Part shown: piece by piece, positions 54,800 through 63,483 of the stretch | Layout of the letters: each line of letters opens with the position of its first letter | Position numbering within the stretch: the stretch's first letter is position 1 | Origin: Sphingobium jiangsuense | GTDB lineage: Bacteria; Pseudomonadota; Alphaproteobacteria; Sphingomonadales; Sphingomonadaceae | Direction: 5' to 3' | Assembly: GCF_014196495.1 (NCBI RefSeq) | Contig: NZ_JACIDT010000003.1 | Location: 124,001 to 188,000 of the forward strand | DNA length: 64,000 nt | Notes under the pieces: generated by a model | What the model was told of the DNA's origin: nothing | Seen by the model: the letters and a program-made list of their open reading frames with translations, nothing else | Database searches by the model: none | Program-made: the position numbers and the translations under genes

Positions 54800-55879
54800 A
54801 TGCAGTTCGAAATAACAGCAAATCCCGCCGCGCTGGACGACAAGGCGCGGGAAGAGGCGATGGCCAATCCGGCGTTCGGCCGGGTCTTCACCGACCATAT
54901 GGTGACGATCCGCTGGACCGCCGAAAAGGGATGGCATGACGCCCGCGTAGGCGCGCGCCAGCCGTTCCAGCTCGATCCGGCCGCCGCGGTATTGCATTAT
55001 GCGCAGGAGATTTTCGAGGGGCTGAAGGCCTATCGCGCGGGCGAGGACGGCATCACCCTGTTCCGCCCGGAACGCAACGCCCGCCGCTTCAACCAGTCCG
55101 CGCATCGCATGGCGATGCCGGAAATGCCGGAGGAGCTGTTCATCCAGGCCTGCGAGGAACTGGTGAAGATCGACCGCAAATGGGTGCCGGGCGGCGACGG
55201 CAGTCTCTATCTGCGCCCGTTCATGTTCGCCAACGAGGTGTTCCTGGGCGTGAAGCCCGCCGCCGAGTTCATCTTCTGCGTGATCGCCTGCCCGGTGGGC
55301 GCCTATTTCAAGGGCGGCGCGAAGCCGGTGTCGGTCTGGGTGTCGGATGAGTATTCGCGTGCCGGGCCGGGCGGCACGGGCGCGGCCAAATGCGGCGGCA
55401 ACTACGCGGCGAGCCTGCTCGCGCAGGCGGAGGCGATCGAGCATGGCTGCGATCAGGTGGTGTTCCTCGACACCAAGGAAAACCGCTGGGTCGAGGAACT
55501 GGGCGGCATGAACCTGTTCTTCGTGTTCGACGACGGGTCGATGATCACCCCGCCGCTGGGCGGCACGATCTTGCCCGGCATCACCCGCGACTCGATCATC
55601 GAGCTGGCGCGGGCGCAAGGCCGCGCGGTCGAGGAACGGCCCTATTCGATCGACGACTGGCGCGCCGACGCGCAGAGCGGCAGGCTGCGCGAGGCGTTCG
55701 CCTGCGGCACGGCGGCGGTGATCGTCGCGGTGGGCGAGATCCGCTCGACCAAGGGCGATTTCACCATCGGCGGCAGCCAGACCGGCCCGGTGACGGCGGC
55801 GCTGCGCGACGAACTGGTCGCGATCCAGCGCAACCAGCAGCCCGGCCCGGCGGGCTGGGTGCATGAGATCGCGCTGTAG
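54800..55879 (+). CDS. ilvE: Branched-chain amino acid aminotransferase
   Basis: PLP enzyme of fold-type IV making leucine, isoleucine and valine from their 2-oxo acids. 359 residues, the longer BCAT form. HYAQEIFEGLKAYR (about 65-80), LYLRPFMFANE, GGTGAAKCGGNYAAS with the PLP Lys (about 197), ELGGMNLFFVF, LPGITRDSIIELA and IGGSQTGPVTAAL. These set it apart from the shorter PabC-type protein at 9.3 kb. It stands alone, divergent from the SIMPL gene. Confidence 0.95.
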   Translation: MQFEITANPAALDDKAREEAMANPAFGRVFTDHMVTIRWTAEKGWHDARVGARQPFQLDPAAAVLHYAQEIFEGLKAYRAGEDGITLFRPERNARRFNQSAHRMAMPEMPEELFIQACEELVKIDRKWVPGGDGSLYLRPFMFANEVFLGVKPAAEFIFCVIACPVGAYFKGGAKPVSVWVSDEYSRAGPGGTGAAKCGGNYAASLLAQAEAIEHGCDQVVFLDTKENRWVEELGGMNLFFVFDDGSMITPPLGGTILPGITRDSIIELARAQGRAVEERPYSIDDWRADAQSGRLREAFACGTAAVIVAVGEIRSTKGDFTIGGSQTGPVTAALRDELVAIQRNQQPGPAGWVHEIAL

Positions 55880-55939
55880 CTGACTGGTCGTGGAAGGGCG
55901 GCTTCGGGGGTGGGAATCGGCCGTTCGCCTTTACCGTCA

Positions 55940-56008
55940 CCCCAGCGAAGGCTGGGGTCGTAAGCGATGTGGCGCGCCGCCTCAGCAGATGCCAGCCTTC
56001 GCTGGCAT
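55940..56008 (+). repeat. Double-hairpin interspersed repeat, copy 4
   Basis: Palindromes at 55940-55957 (CCCCAGCGAAGGCTGGGG) and 55989-56008 (ATGCCAGCCTTCGCTGGCAT), 31 bases apart. The loop change GCAGG to GAAGG in the first stem is matched by a compensating change in the second (CCTGC to CCTTC), so the two halves covary. Located between convergent ilvE and the DsrE-like gene. Confidence 0.85.
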
Positions 56009-56089
56009 GACGCGATGGGGAAGGCGAGGATTGGCCGTTCCTTGGCATTCGGCGGGTGCCGTGGTCCCGAACGCCATGATCACCCAATT

Positions 56090-56458
56090 CTAAACGCTCA
56101 GCAGGCGGTCGGCGGGGTCGATCGCTGCCATGAACGACAGGAGGCCGCCCGTCTCGATCCGTGGGTCGAGATCGGTGGCCTCCATCGCGCAGAGCGCAAG
56201 GCCGCTCTGGCAGGCGATGACGGCCACGCCGTCGCCCAGCGCCTCGTCGAGCAGCGTCGCCAGCGGCGGGAAGCCGGCGCGCAGATGCTCCGCATCGCGC
56301 GGCGCGGCGACGGGCGGGGCGAGCAGGCGCACGGCCTCCATTTGCAGGAAGATCCGCGCATCGCCCTCCAGCGCCCGCTGGGCCATAGCGAGCATCAGCG
56401 CGGCGCGCAGCCGCTCCGCATCCTCGCCGAGGAGTAGGATGTTCAGGCCGCCGGGCAC
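56090..56458 (-). CDS. DsrE-family protein
   Basis: 122 residues from a GTG start, DsrE/DsrF-like fold: [17 protein letters not shown] at the N-terminus, ARIFLQMEAVRLL, and VAVIACQSGLALC containing the Cys (about 84) in the usual position for sulphur relay. Such proteins often bind or carry sulphur, for example TusD. A role with the adjacent MoeB/ThiF-type protein is a reasonable guess. The gene overlaps the moeB 3' end by 16 bases. Confidence 0.75.
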   Translation of the reverse strand: MPGGLNILLLGEDAERLRAALMLAMAQRALEGDARIFLQMEAVRLLAPPVAAPRDAEHLRAGFPPLATLLDEALGDGVAVIACQSGLALCAMEATDLDPRIETGGLLSFMAAIDPADRLLSV

Positions 56459-57222
56459 GATTCGACGGCACAGGCCGGGCAGGCGGGGTCTGGCGGCAGG
56501 CGCAGGGTGCGAAAGCGCAGCGACAGCAGGTCCGCGATCAGCAGCTTGCCCGCGCTGTCCTCGCCGAAGGGAACGAGCGCGCGGATCGCCTCCAGCGCGG
56601 CGAGGCTGCCCATCACGCCGGTCAGCGCGCCGAGCACGCCCTGGTCGGCGCAGCTGGCGTCGGCGCGGGCGGGGTCGTTGCCGACGAAGCAGCGATAGCA
56701 GGGCTGGCCCGCTTCCCAGCCGCGAAAGACCGAAAGCTGGCCCTCGAACTGCCCCACCGCCGCCGACACCAGCGGGATGCGCAGCCGGGTCGCCATGTCG
56801 CTGACGGCAAGGCGCGTCGCGAAATTGTCGCAGCCGTCGAGGATCACGTCGCTGTCGTGCAACAGCGCCTCCGCATTGCTTGCGTCGAGCCGCTGGAGGA
56901 TCGGCACGACCTTCACGTCCGGGTTGAGCCGGGCGACGGCGCGCATCGCCGCCTCGGCCTTGGGCGCGCCGATATCGGCGGTGTCGAACAGCGTCTGGCG
57001 TTGCAGGTTGGAGAGGTCCACCCGGTCGTCGTCGATCACGCGCAGCGTGCCGACGCCCGCGCCCGCGAGATACTGGATCGCCGGGCTGCCGATGCCGCCC
57101 GCGCCGATCAGCGTCACATGCGCATTGAGCAGGCGCTTCTGCCCCTCGCCGCCAATCTCCTTGAGGATGATATGGCGGGCATAACGGTCGAGCTGGTCGT
57201 CGCCCAGCGCCGCGATGCTCAT
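56443..57222 (-). CDS. moeB: MoeB/ThiF/HesA-type adenylyltransferase
   Basis: E1-like enzyme that adenylylates the C-terminal glycine of a small sulphur carrier (MoaD or ThiS). 259 residues. [19 protein letters not shown], the nucleotide loop [39 protein letters not shown], and [13 protein letters not shown]. Zinc cysteines: CYRC (about 180) and CPAC near the end. It has no rhodanese domain. It cannot be told from ThiF by sequence alone; moaB at 13.4 kb leans towards MoeB. The start overlaps dut (ATGA). Confidence 0.88.
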   Translation of the reverse strand: MSIAALGDDQLDRYARHIILKEIGGEGQKRLLNAHVTLIGAGGIGSPAIQYLAGAGVGTLRVIDDDRVDLSNLQRQTLFDTADIGAPKAEAAMRAVARLNPDVKVVPILQRLDASNAEALLHDSDVILDGCDNFATRLAVSDMATRLRIPLVSAAVGQFEGQLSVFRGWEAGQPCYRCFVGNDPARADASCADQGVLGALTGVMGSLAALEAIRALVPFGEDSAGKLLIADLLSLRFRTLRLPPDPACPACAVESCPAA

Positions 57223-57674
57223 GCGCTTTTCACGCCTGTCGAGCCGAAGCCGCCCGCGCCGCGCGCGGTGTCGTCCAGCTCCTCGACCTCCGCGAAGCTT
57301 GCGAGCTGCACCGGGGCGACCACCAGCTGCGCGATCCGGTCGCCGCGCCGGATGGCGAAGCCTTCCTCGCCCAGATTGACCATGATGATCTTCAGCTCGC
57401 CGCGATAGTCGCTGTCGATGGTGCCCGGCGTGTTGGGCAGCGAGATGCCATGCTTCAGCGCGAGGCCGGAGCGCGGGCGGACCTGCACCTCGAAGCCTTC
57501 GGGAATGGCGAGCGCGAAGCCGGTCGCGACCGCATGACGGCCGCGCGGCGGCAGGTCCACATCCTCGGCGGCGACGACATCCATGCCGGCGGCCCCGGCG
57601 GTGGCATAGGCGGGAACGGGCAGGCCATGCCCATGGGGCAGGCGCTTGAGGCGAATCTCTACAGGGTTGCTCAT
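57219..57674 (-). CDS. dut: Deoxyuridine 5'-triphosphate nucleotidohydrolase
   Basis: Homotrimeric dUTPase that removes dUTP and supplies dUMP for thymidylate. 151 residues. The five motifs appear in order: [11 protein letters not shown] (I), [13 protein letters not shown] (II), [14 protein letters not shown] (III, catalytic Asp about 89), [14 protein letters not shown] (IV) and the Gly-rich [10 protein letters not shown] (V) at the C-terminus. It follows coaBC by 68 bases and overlaps moeB. Confidence 0.97.
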   Translation of the reverse strand: MSNPVEIRLKRLPHGHGLPVPAYATAGAAGMDVVAAEDVDLPPRGRHAVATGFALAIPEGFEVQVRPRSGLALKHGISLPNTPGTIDSDYRGELKIIMVNLGEEGFAIRRGDRIAQLVVAPVQLASFAEVEELDDTARGAGGFGSTGVKSA

Positions 57675-57742
57675 GCCTGCCCTGATAGAGGGTTTTCAGC
57701 GCAGATGGAAACCTCCGCCAGCGCGGAATCCGGCTCGCTCTT

Positions 57743-58999
57743 TCAGGGGCGAACCGAATCGAGACGAGAGGCGATGCGGTCGACCAGACGGGCCGCGACC
57801 TCTTCCTTGGGAAGATCGTCCCAGCTTTCGACCGCCTCCACGGTGACGAGGTGCACGCGGTTGCGCGATCCGCCCATCACGCTTTCCCCCGGCCCGCCGG
57901 ACACGTCGTTGGCGACGATCATGTCGCAATTCTTGCGCGCCAGCTTCGCCTGCGCATGGGCGATGACATTCTCCGTTTCGGCGGCGAAGCCGATCAGCAA
58001 TCGGGGCCGCTGGCCGCTGATCGCCAGCGTCGCCAATATGTCCGGGTTTTCCGCCAGTTCCAGCGGGGCGGGGGCGGCGGAGCCGTCCTTCTTGAGCTTC
58101 TGCCCGGCCTCCTGCGCCACGCGCCAGTCGGCGACGGCGGCGACCATCACCGCGCAATCGGCGGGCAGCGCGCCTTCCACGGCGGCGAGCATCTCCCGCG
58201 CGGTGGTGACGTCCACGCGGGTGACGCCTTCGGGCGTCGGCAGGTCGACCGGCCCGGCGACCAGCGTGACGCGGGCGCCCGCCCGCGCGGCGGCGGCGGC
58301 GATGGCGAAGCCCTGCTTGCCCGACGAGCGGTTGGCGATGTAGCGCACCGGGTCGATCGGCTCATGCGTCGGCCCGGCGGTGACGAGCACATGACGGCCG
58401 GAAAGCGGGCGCTGATGCTCCTCCAGCAGCGGGGGCAGGCCCACGGCCTGCGCGCGCCGGCCGGGGGAGAGCAGGCGGCGGATCTCGCCCAGGATCGCCA
58501 CCGGTTCCGGCAGGCGGCCCGGCCCATATTCGCCGCAGGCCATCTCGCCCTCGTCGGGCTGCATGATGTGGACGCCGTCCTCCTCCAGCTGAGCGAGGTT
58601 GCGGCGGGTGGCGGCGTGGTTCCACATGCGCACGTTCATCGCGGGCACGGCCAGCACCGGCTTGTCGGTGGCGAGCAGCAGGGTGGTGGCGAGGTCGTCG
58701 GCGATCCCCGCGGCCATCTTCGCGAGGATATCGGCGCTGGCCGGGCAGACGACGACCAGATCGGCCTGCCGCGACAGCTGGATATGGCCGATTTCCTGCT
58801 CGTCCTTCAGGTCGAACAGGTCGCGATAGACATGATCCTCGGTCAGCGCGCCGAGCGACAGCGGGGTGACGAACTGCTCCGCGCCCTTGGTCATCACCGC
58901 GCGCACGGCGAAACCGTCCTTGCGCAGCAGGCGGACCAGCTCCAGCGACTTATAGGCGGCGATCCCGCCCGATACGGTCAGAAGGATGCGCTTTTCCAT
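57743..58999 (-). CDS. coaBC: Phosphopantothenoylcysteine decarboxylase / synthetase
   Basis: Bifunctional CoA enzyme. The N-terminal CoaC flavoprotein decarboxylates phosphopantothenoylcysteine, and the C-terminal CoaB domain makes it with CTP. 418 residues. VSGGIAAYKSLELVRLL binds FMN; the active-site Asn/Met motif is PAMNVRMWNHAATRRN, and MACGEYGPGRLPEP has the conserved Cys (about 158). CoaB begins LVTAGPTHEPIDPVRYIANRSSGKQG, with AVADWR and LIGFAAETEN. 19 bases after ubiB. Confidence 0.97.
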   Translation of the reverse strand: MEKRILLTVSGGIAAYKSLELVRLLRKDGFAVRAVMTKGAEQFVTPLSLGALTEDHVYRDLFDLKDEQEIGHIQLSRQADLVVVCPASADILAKMAAGIADDLATTLLLATDKPVLAVPAMNVRMWNHAATRRNLAQLEEDGVHIMQPDEGEMACGEYGPGRLPEPVAILGEIRRLLSPGRRAQAVGLPPLLEEHQRPLSGRHVLVTAGPTHEPIDPVRYIANRSSGKQGFAIAAAAARAGARVTLVAGPVDLPTPEGVTRVDVTTAREMLAAVEGALPADCAVMVAAVADWRVAQEAGQKLKKDGSAAPAPLELAENPDILATLAISGQRPRLLIGFAAETENVIAHAQAKLARKNCDMIVANDVSGGPGESVMGGSRNRVHLVTVEAVESWDDLPKEEVAARLVDRIASRLDSVRP

Positions 59000-59018
59000 C
59001 GGGATTCCTTATGGCCGT

Positions 59019-60557
59019 TCAGCCTAGCAGCTGCATTGCCGCCGCGCCAGCCGCCGCCGCCACGATGGCGACCGCGCCATAGCGCAGCACCCAGCCGCCC
59101 TTCCATTCCATCAGCTTCACCTCGGGAAGCGGCGGCGGGGCAGGCGCGCCGCCGGGCGCGGGGTAACGATCCTCGATGCGGCGGATCAGGTCGGGCAGGC
59201 GTTGCAGCGTGCGCCAGTTCTCGATCAGCGCGTCGGCGACCTTCGCCTCCGGCCCCAGCTCGTCGCGCAGCCAGCCCTTCACATAGGGCGCGCTGGTTTC
59301 CCACAGGTTGATGTCCGGGTCGAGCATCGTCGCGACGCCCTCCACCATCACCATCGTCTTTTGCAGCAGCAGCAGGTGCGGCTGCGTTTGCATGTCGAAA
59401 TCGCGGGTGATCGCGAACAGCCCGTCGAGCATCTGGCCGACCGACAGCTCCCGCACCGGCTTGCCGCGCATCGGTTCACCCACCGCGCGCAGGGCGGTCG
59501 CGAATTCCGCGACATTGTGATGGGCGGGCACATATTGCGCCTCGAAATGAATCTCCGCGACGCGGCGGTAATTGCCGGTGATGAGGCCGTAGAGAATTTC
59601 CGCGAGCCACAGCCGCGCGCGGCGGTCGATCCGGCCCATGATGCCGAAATCGAGCGCGGCGATTCGTCCGTCCGGCGTCACGAACAGATTGCCCTGATGC
59701 ATGTCGGCATGGAAGAAGCCCTCCGCGATCGCCTGATGCAGGAAGGTGTTGACCAGCCGCTCGGCCAGCACGCGCGGGTCGTGCCCGGCGGCGATGATCG
59801 CGTCGCGGTCCGATATCTTGACGCCGTCGACCCACTCCATCGTCATCACCCGGCCTGAGGTGCGGTCCCAGTCGATGGCGGGCACGGTATAGCCCGGCTC
59901 CGCCGCCATCGCCTCGGCCAGTTCGGACGAGGACGCGGCCTCGCGCCGCAGGTCCAGTTCCCGCACGGTCCAGCGCTTGAAATTGGCGATGACGAGGCGC
60001 GGGCGCTGGCGCGCCACCTCCCCGCCCAGCTTTTCGAGATGGGCGGCGGCCCATTCATAGGTCTGGATGTCGCGGGCGAACTGGTCGGCGACGCCGGGGC
60101 GCTGCACCTTCACCGCGACGTCGCGCCCGTCGGTGGTGACTGCGCGATGCACCTGCGCGATCGAGGCGGCGCCCACCGGCTCCTCGTCGAAGCGGGCGAA
60201 CAGCGCCTCTATCGGCCGGCCGAGCGCGCTCTGTATCTGCGCGCGGATCGCCGGGAAGGGCACGGGCGGCAGCGCATCCTGAAGGCGGAGCAGGTCGTGC
60301 GCGGCTTCCTCGCCCACCAGATCGGGGCGGGTGGCGAGCGTCTGGCCCAGCTTGATCGCGGCCGGGCCGATCGCCTGAAACGCCTCGGCATAGCGGGGCT
60401 GCGCCGGGATACGCGCGCCGAAGCGGGCGAGGCGCACGAGGCGGCGCACCGGCGGCGGGGTGAGCGGATCCCGCTCTATCCCCATCAGCGCGCCATGCCG
60501 GGCGAGGGTGCGGCCCCATTTGAGCAGCCGCCAGAGATGCGTCGCGTGCGATGCCAT
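59019..60557 (-). CDS. ubiB: UbiB family protein of ubiquinone biosynthesis
   Basis: Atypical kinase/ATPase needed for ubiquinone synthesis; inner-membrane associated. 512 residues. PAAIKLGQTLATRPDLVG carries the ADCK/UbiB KxGQ motif (about 70), VAVKVQRPGV has the nucleotide-binding Lys, FHADMHQGNLFV (about 285) the catalytic loop and IAALDFGIMGRI the DFG-like metal site. A C-terminal membrane helix (WVLRYGAVAIVAAAAGAAAM) anchors it. It was formerly called a 2-polyprenylphenol 6-hydroxylase, which is not its activity. Between ubiE (11 bases) and coaBC. Confidence 0.96.
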   Translation of the reverse strand: MASHATHLWRLLKWGRTLARHGALMGIERDPLTPPPVRRLVRLARFGARIPAQPRYAEAFQAIGPAAIKLGQTLATRPDLVGEEAAHDLLRLQDALPPVPFPAIRAQIQSALGRPIEALFARFDEEPVGAASIAQVHRAVTTDGRDVAVKVQRPGVADQFARDIQTYEWAAAHLEKLGGEVARQRPRLVIANFKRWTVRELDLRREAASSSELAEAMAAEPGYTVPAIDWDRTSGRVMTMEWVDGVKISDRDAIIAAGHDPRVLAERLVNTFLHQAIAEGFFHADMHQGNLFVTPDGRIAALDFGIMGRIDRRARLWLAEILYGLITGNYRRVAEIHFEAQYVPAHHNVAEFATALRAVGEPMRGKPVRELSVGQMLDGLFAITRDFDMQTQPHLLLLQKTMVMVEGVATMLDPDINLWETSAPYVKGWLRDELGPEAKVADALIENWRTLQRLPDLIRRIEDRYPAPGGAPAPPPLPEVKLMEWKGGWVLRYGAVAIVAAAAGAAAMQLLG

Positions 60558-60568
60558 GGTGCCGGTCG

Positions 60569-61300
60569 TCAGATCTTCCAGCCGCTGTGGATCGCGACCA
60601 GCCCGCCCAATATCGGCTCCACCTTCGTCTGCACGAAACCGGCGTCCTTAATCATCCGCTCGAATTCCGGCATCGAGGGAAAGCGGCGGATCGATTCGAC
60701 CAGATAGCGGTAGCTGTCCTCGTCATTGGCGAGCAGCTTGCCCAGCTTCGGCACCAGATGATGCGAATAGGCGTCGTACATCTCCGAAAAACCCGGCCAG
60801 GTGGTGGTCGAGAATTCGAGGCAGAAGAAGCGCCCGCCGAACTTCAGCACGCGGTGCGCTTCCTTCAGCGCCTTGTCGATGAAGGTCACGTTGCGGATGC
60901 CGAAGGCGATGGTGTAGGCGTCGAAGCTGCGGTCGGAGAAGCTCAACTGCTCGGCATTCTGTTCCGACCAGAGAAGGTCGTCTATCCCGCGCTTCTTCGC
61001 GCGTTCCTGCCCCACGGCGAGCATTTCCGGATTGATGTCGGCGACCGTCACCTGCGCGCCGGCCCTGTGCAGGCGGAAGGCGATGTCGCCGGTGCCGCCC
61101 GCCATGTCGAGGATCGCCTCGTCCTTGCGGGGGTTCACGCGGCGGACGAAATGATCCTTCCACAGCCGATGCAGGCCGCCCGACATAGCGTCGTTCATCA
61201 GGTCGTATTTCGCGGCCACGCCGGAAAAGACGGACCGGACCATGCCGGTCTTTTCGCTGGCATCGACATCGCGATAGCCGAAGGACACAGTTTCGTTCAT
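60569..61300 (-). CDS. ubiE: Demethylmenaquinone/2-methoxy-6-polyprenyl-1,4-benzoquinol methylase
   Basis: SAM-dependent C-methyltransferase of ubiquinone (and, where present, menaquinone) synthesis. 243 residues. GVAAKYDLMNDAMSGGLHRLWK at the N-terminus, ILDMAGGTGDIAFRL (SAM motif I), DINPEMLAVG, FDAYTIAFGIRNVTFIDKAL and RVLKFGGRFFCLEFS. First gene of the minus-strand ubiE-ubiB-coaBC-dut-moeB-dsrE cluster; divergent from mutM with a repeat element in between. Confidence 0.97.
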   Translation of the reverse strand: MNETVSFGYRDVDASEKTGMVRSVFSGVAAKYDLMNDAMSGGLHRLWKDHFVRRVNPRKDEAILDMAGGTGDIAFRLHRAGAQVTVADINPEMLAVGQERAKKRGIDDLLWSEQNAEQLSFSDRSFDAYTIAFGIRNVTFIDKALKEAHRVLKFGGRFFCLEFSTTTWPGFSEMYDAYSHHLVPKLGKLLANDEDSYRYLVESIRRFPSMPEFERMIKDAGFVQTKVEPILGGLVAIHSGWKI

Positions 61301-61310
61301 GGACTACGCC

Positions 61311-61360
61311 TCTAGAGCGTTTTCAAGTCAGATGGAACATCTGACGACTCGGAAAACGCG
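61311..61360. repeat. Palindromic dispersed element between ubiE and mutM, copy 2
   Basis: TCTAGAGCG followed by TTTTTCAAGTC, then the perfect stem GTCAGATG-GAA-CATCTGAC (61328-61346), then GACTCGGAAAACGC. Outer arms GCGTTTTTC and GAAAACGC also pair. Its motif order matches the element at 36765-36820 read on the minus strand. Repeats beginning CTAGAGCG.TTTTC are widespread in alphaproteobacterial intergenic DNA. Confidence 0.65.
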
Positions 61361-61410
61361 GTCAAAAAATGCGCCTGTTCGCGCGGGCGGGAAGCGGGTA
61401 AGCAGGTGCC

Positions 61411-62223
61411 ATGCCTGAATTACCCGAAGTTGAAACGACCGTCGCCGGTTTGCGATCCGTGCTTGAGGGCCGCGTGCTGACGCTGGTGGAGCCTCGCCGC
61501 GCCGATCTGCGCCTGCCTTTCCCGCCCGACCTGCGCCAGCGGATGACCGGCGCGCGGGTGGAGCGGCTGGGCCGCCGCGCCAAATATGGGTTGGTGGAGA
61601 CGGACCGGGGGGATTCGATGATCTTCCACCTCGGCATGTCGGGGCGCTGGCGGGTGGACCCGGAAGAGACGGGGCGGCACGACCATCTGCTGCTGGAAAC
61701 GGACGAAGGGCGGCGGCTGTCGCTGTGCGATCCGCGCCGCTTCGGCTTCGTCGAGCTGGTGCGGACGGATGCCATCGCCGCCTATCCTCCGTTCGCGAAA
61801 ATGGGGCCGGAGCCGCTGGGCGAGGACTTCACCGGGCGGGCGCTGAAAGCGGCGCTGGCGGGGAAGGGCACCGCGATCAAGGCGGCGCTGCTCGACCAGC
61901 ATGTCGTCGCCGGGCTGGGCAACATCTATGTGTGCGAGGCGCTGCACATGGCGGGCATCGCGCCGTGGGTGAAGGCGGGGACGCTCTCCGCGCCGAAGCT
62001 CGACCGGCTCGTCGCGGCGATCAAGGCGGTGCTGGCGAGCGCGATCGAGGCGGGCGGCTCCACCCTGCGCGATTATGCGCGGCCCGATGGCGAGCTGGGC
62101 TATTTCTCGAAGCAATGGCGCGTCTATGGGCGCGAGGGGGAAGCTTGCGGCTGCGGCGCGCCGGTGCTGCGCCGCGTCGATGGCGGGCGGTCGACCTTCT
62201 ATTGCGCGAAATGCCAGAAGTGA
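61411..62223 (+). CDS. mutM: Formamidopyrimidine-DNA glycosylase (Fpg/MutM)
   Basis: Base-excision repair enzyme removing 8-oxoguanine and formamidopyrimidines, with beta,delta-lyase activity. 270 residues. The processed N-terminus PELPEVETTVAGL gives the catalytic Pro2 and Glu3; the DNA-intercalation and helix-two-turn-helix segment includes GLGNIYVCEALHMAGI, followed by the C-terminal zinc finger CGCGAPVLRRVDGGRSTFYCAKCQK (reported in parts: CGCG and CAKC). Divergent from ubiE, as in most alphaproteobacteria. Confidence 0.98.
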   Translation: MPELPEVETTVAGLRSVLEGRVLTLVEPRRADLRLPFPPDLRQRMTGARVERLGRRAKYGLVETDRGDSMIFHLGMSGRWRVDPEETGRHDHLLLETDEGRRLSLCDPRRFGFVELVRTDAIAAYPPFAKMGPEPLGEDFTGRALKAALAGKGTAIKAALLDQHVVAGLGNIYVCEALHMAGIAPWVKAGTLSAPKLDRLVAAIKAVLASAIEAGGSTLRDYARPDGELGYFSKQWRVYGREGEACGCGAPVLRRVDGGRSTFYCAKCQK

Positions 62224-62264
62224 CGGGCTGATCGCCCGCCTCTTCCGGTGCTCAAGTCTGGATA

Positions 62265-62636
62265 TTATTTGCAGCGGACATTGTTGCGGTCGATCGCCTG
62301 TCCGGCGATCGCGCCCGCCCCCGCGCCCAGGATGGTGCCCAGCGTCTTGCTGCCCCCCGGCGCGATGACGTTGCCGAGCACCCCGCCCGCGAGCCCGCCG
62401 ACGATCAGGCCGGTCGTGCCGTCGGGCTTCTTGCAATAATAGCGGCCGTCGCGGTCGCGATAGATGCGGTCGCGCTCGCCGAGATAATAGCTGCCGTCAT
62501 TGTCGTAGCGATGGGAGCGGTCGCTCGCATAGCCGGGGCGGTCGCCATAGCCATAATCGCTGCATGCGGCGAGCGGCAGTGCGACGAAGGCGCAAAGACC
62601 GGTCAGGACGCAGGCTCTTGCGGGCCGGTGGGGCAT
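62265..62636 (-). CDS. Glycine-zipper lipoprotein
   Basis: 123 residues, lipoprotein signal (AFVALPLAACS, Cys about 25). A Tyr/Arg/Asp-rich segment follows, with repeats such as GSYYLGERDRIYRDRDGRYY, and then a glycine-zipper 2TM region: GLIVGGLAGGVLGNVIAP and LGTILGAGAGAIAGQAID. This is the usual shape of outer-membrane-associated glycine-zipper lipoproteins in alphaproteobacteria (Rick_17kDa-like). A KPDGTTGLI motif precedes the zipper. Convergent with mutM. Confidence 0.85.
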   Translation of the reverse strand: MPHRPARACVLTGLCAFVALPLAACSDYGYGDRPGYASDRSHRYDNDGSYYLGERDRIYRDRDGRYYCKKPDGTTGLIVGGLAGGVLGNVIAPGGSKTLGTILGAGAGAIAGQAIDRNNVRCK

Positions 62637-62888
62637 GATGTCTCTCCTCTACGGATCAGTGGGAGGGATAACGAAGCGGCGAGCCGTTGCGTTCCCTGCC
62701 GGGCGGAGAAGCGCCGGGGTGCGTGACGGATGATCGGAAATGGACCAGATATTCCGCCGGTAGCGCCGGTTTCGGATCGAAACGGACTGCCTTGATGGTT
62801 TCCGCCCGGATTATCGCCTTTCCTGCCGGATGGCTTTCCTGAGCAGAGGATCGCCTCCGGCCTGTCTTTGGGGGAGGGATGCGAGACA

Positions 62889-63464
62889 ATGGCACGGGGC
62901 GGCGGCGGGAACAATGGCTGTTTTGGCCTTTTGCTCATCGCCGGATTGGTGGCGATGCTGGGGCAATGCCTGGGCGGCGGGGACGGTTCGTCCGACCCGC
63001 AGGCGCTGACGGCGGGCAATGGCGCGGCGCCAGTTGCCGGCGCGGAATCGCAGGGCTCGCTTTCCACCATCGGGGAGGAGGCCGATGTGCCCGCCAATGC
63101 CGGCGAGACGGTCTATGTGCAGCCTTCCAGCCTCAACGGGCGGTCCGGCCCGTCGGCGGATGCGCCTGTCGTGGAAAAGCTGCCGGAGGGCACCTCGCTT
63201 CAGGTGGTGGAACGGTCGGGCGAGTGGATGAAGGTGGCGCAGGGGGCGACGACGCTCTGGGTTGCGAGCAGGCATATAGGGGCGACGAAGCCTGTATCGC
63301 TTGCCTCTTCCGTGCCGAAAAAGGCGGCGAGGAAGAAAAAGCGCCGGTCGGGCGGCGGCGCTTCGGGCGGCTATTGCCCTTGCGGCAGCGGAATGGTCTG
63401 CACCGGTCCGCGCGGCGGGCGCTATTGCATCACGTCGGGCGGGAACAAGCGCTACGGCGTGTAA
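62889..63464 (+). CDS. SH3-domain protein with C-terminal GPRGGRY motif
   Basis: 191 residues. An N-terminal hydrophobic helix (CFGLLLIAGLVAMLGQCLGG) acts as signal or anchor, an Ala/Gly/Ser linker follows, then a bacterial SH3 domain (about 75-130: VYVQPSSLNGRSGPSADAPVV, GTSLQVVERSGEWMKVAQG, TTLWVASRHI). A Lys/Arg-rich linker (KKAARKKKRRSG) leads to a short Cys-containing end: YCPCGSGMVCTGPRGGRYC, then ITSGGNKRYGV. ATG 62889 was preferred to TTG 62868; a GGGGGAGGG ribosome-binding site lies 12 bases upstream. The GPRGGRY end resembles short modules seen in some nucleases and viral basic-adaptor proteins. Function unknown. Confidence 0.75.
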   Translation: MARGGGGNNGCFGLLLIAGLVAMLGQCLGGGDGSSDPQALTAGNGAAPVAGAESQGSLSTIGEEADVPANAGETVYVQPSSLNGRSGPSADAPVVEKLPEGTSLQVVERSGEWMKVAQGATTLWVASRHIGATKPVSLASSVPKKAARKKKRRSGGGASGGYCPCGSGMVCTGPRGGRYCITSGGNKRYGV

Positions 63465-63483
63465 GGCGCGCGGCGGCGGCCTG

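Noticed and set aside
54800..55879. T-box or leader-peptide attenuation for ilvE
   Set aside because: No leader frame rich in Leu/Ile/Val codons and no terminator-antiterminator pair was seen in the 223 bases upstream.
62637..62888. Possible small gene or RNA in the 252-base gap between the glycine-zipper lipoprotein and the SH3-domain gene
   Set aside because: Open frames here have no ribosome-binding site or recognisable features, and I see no clear stem-loop followed by a T-run. It is probably just the divergent promoter region.
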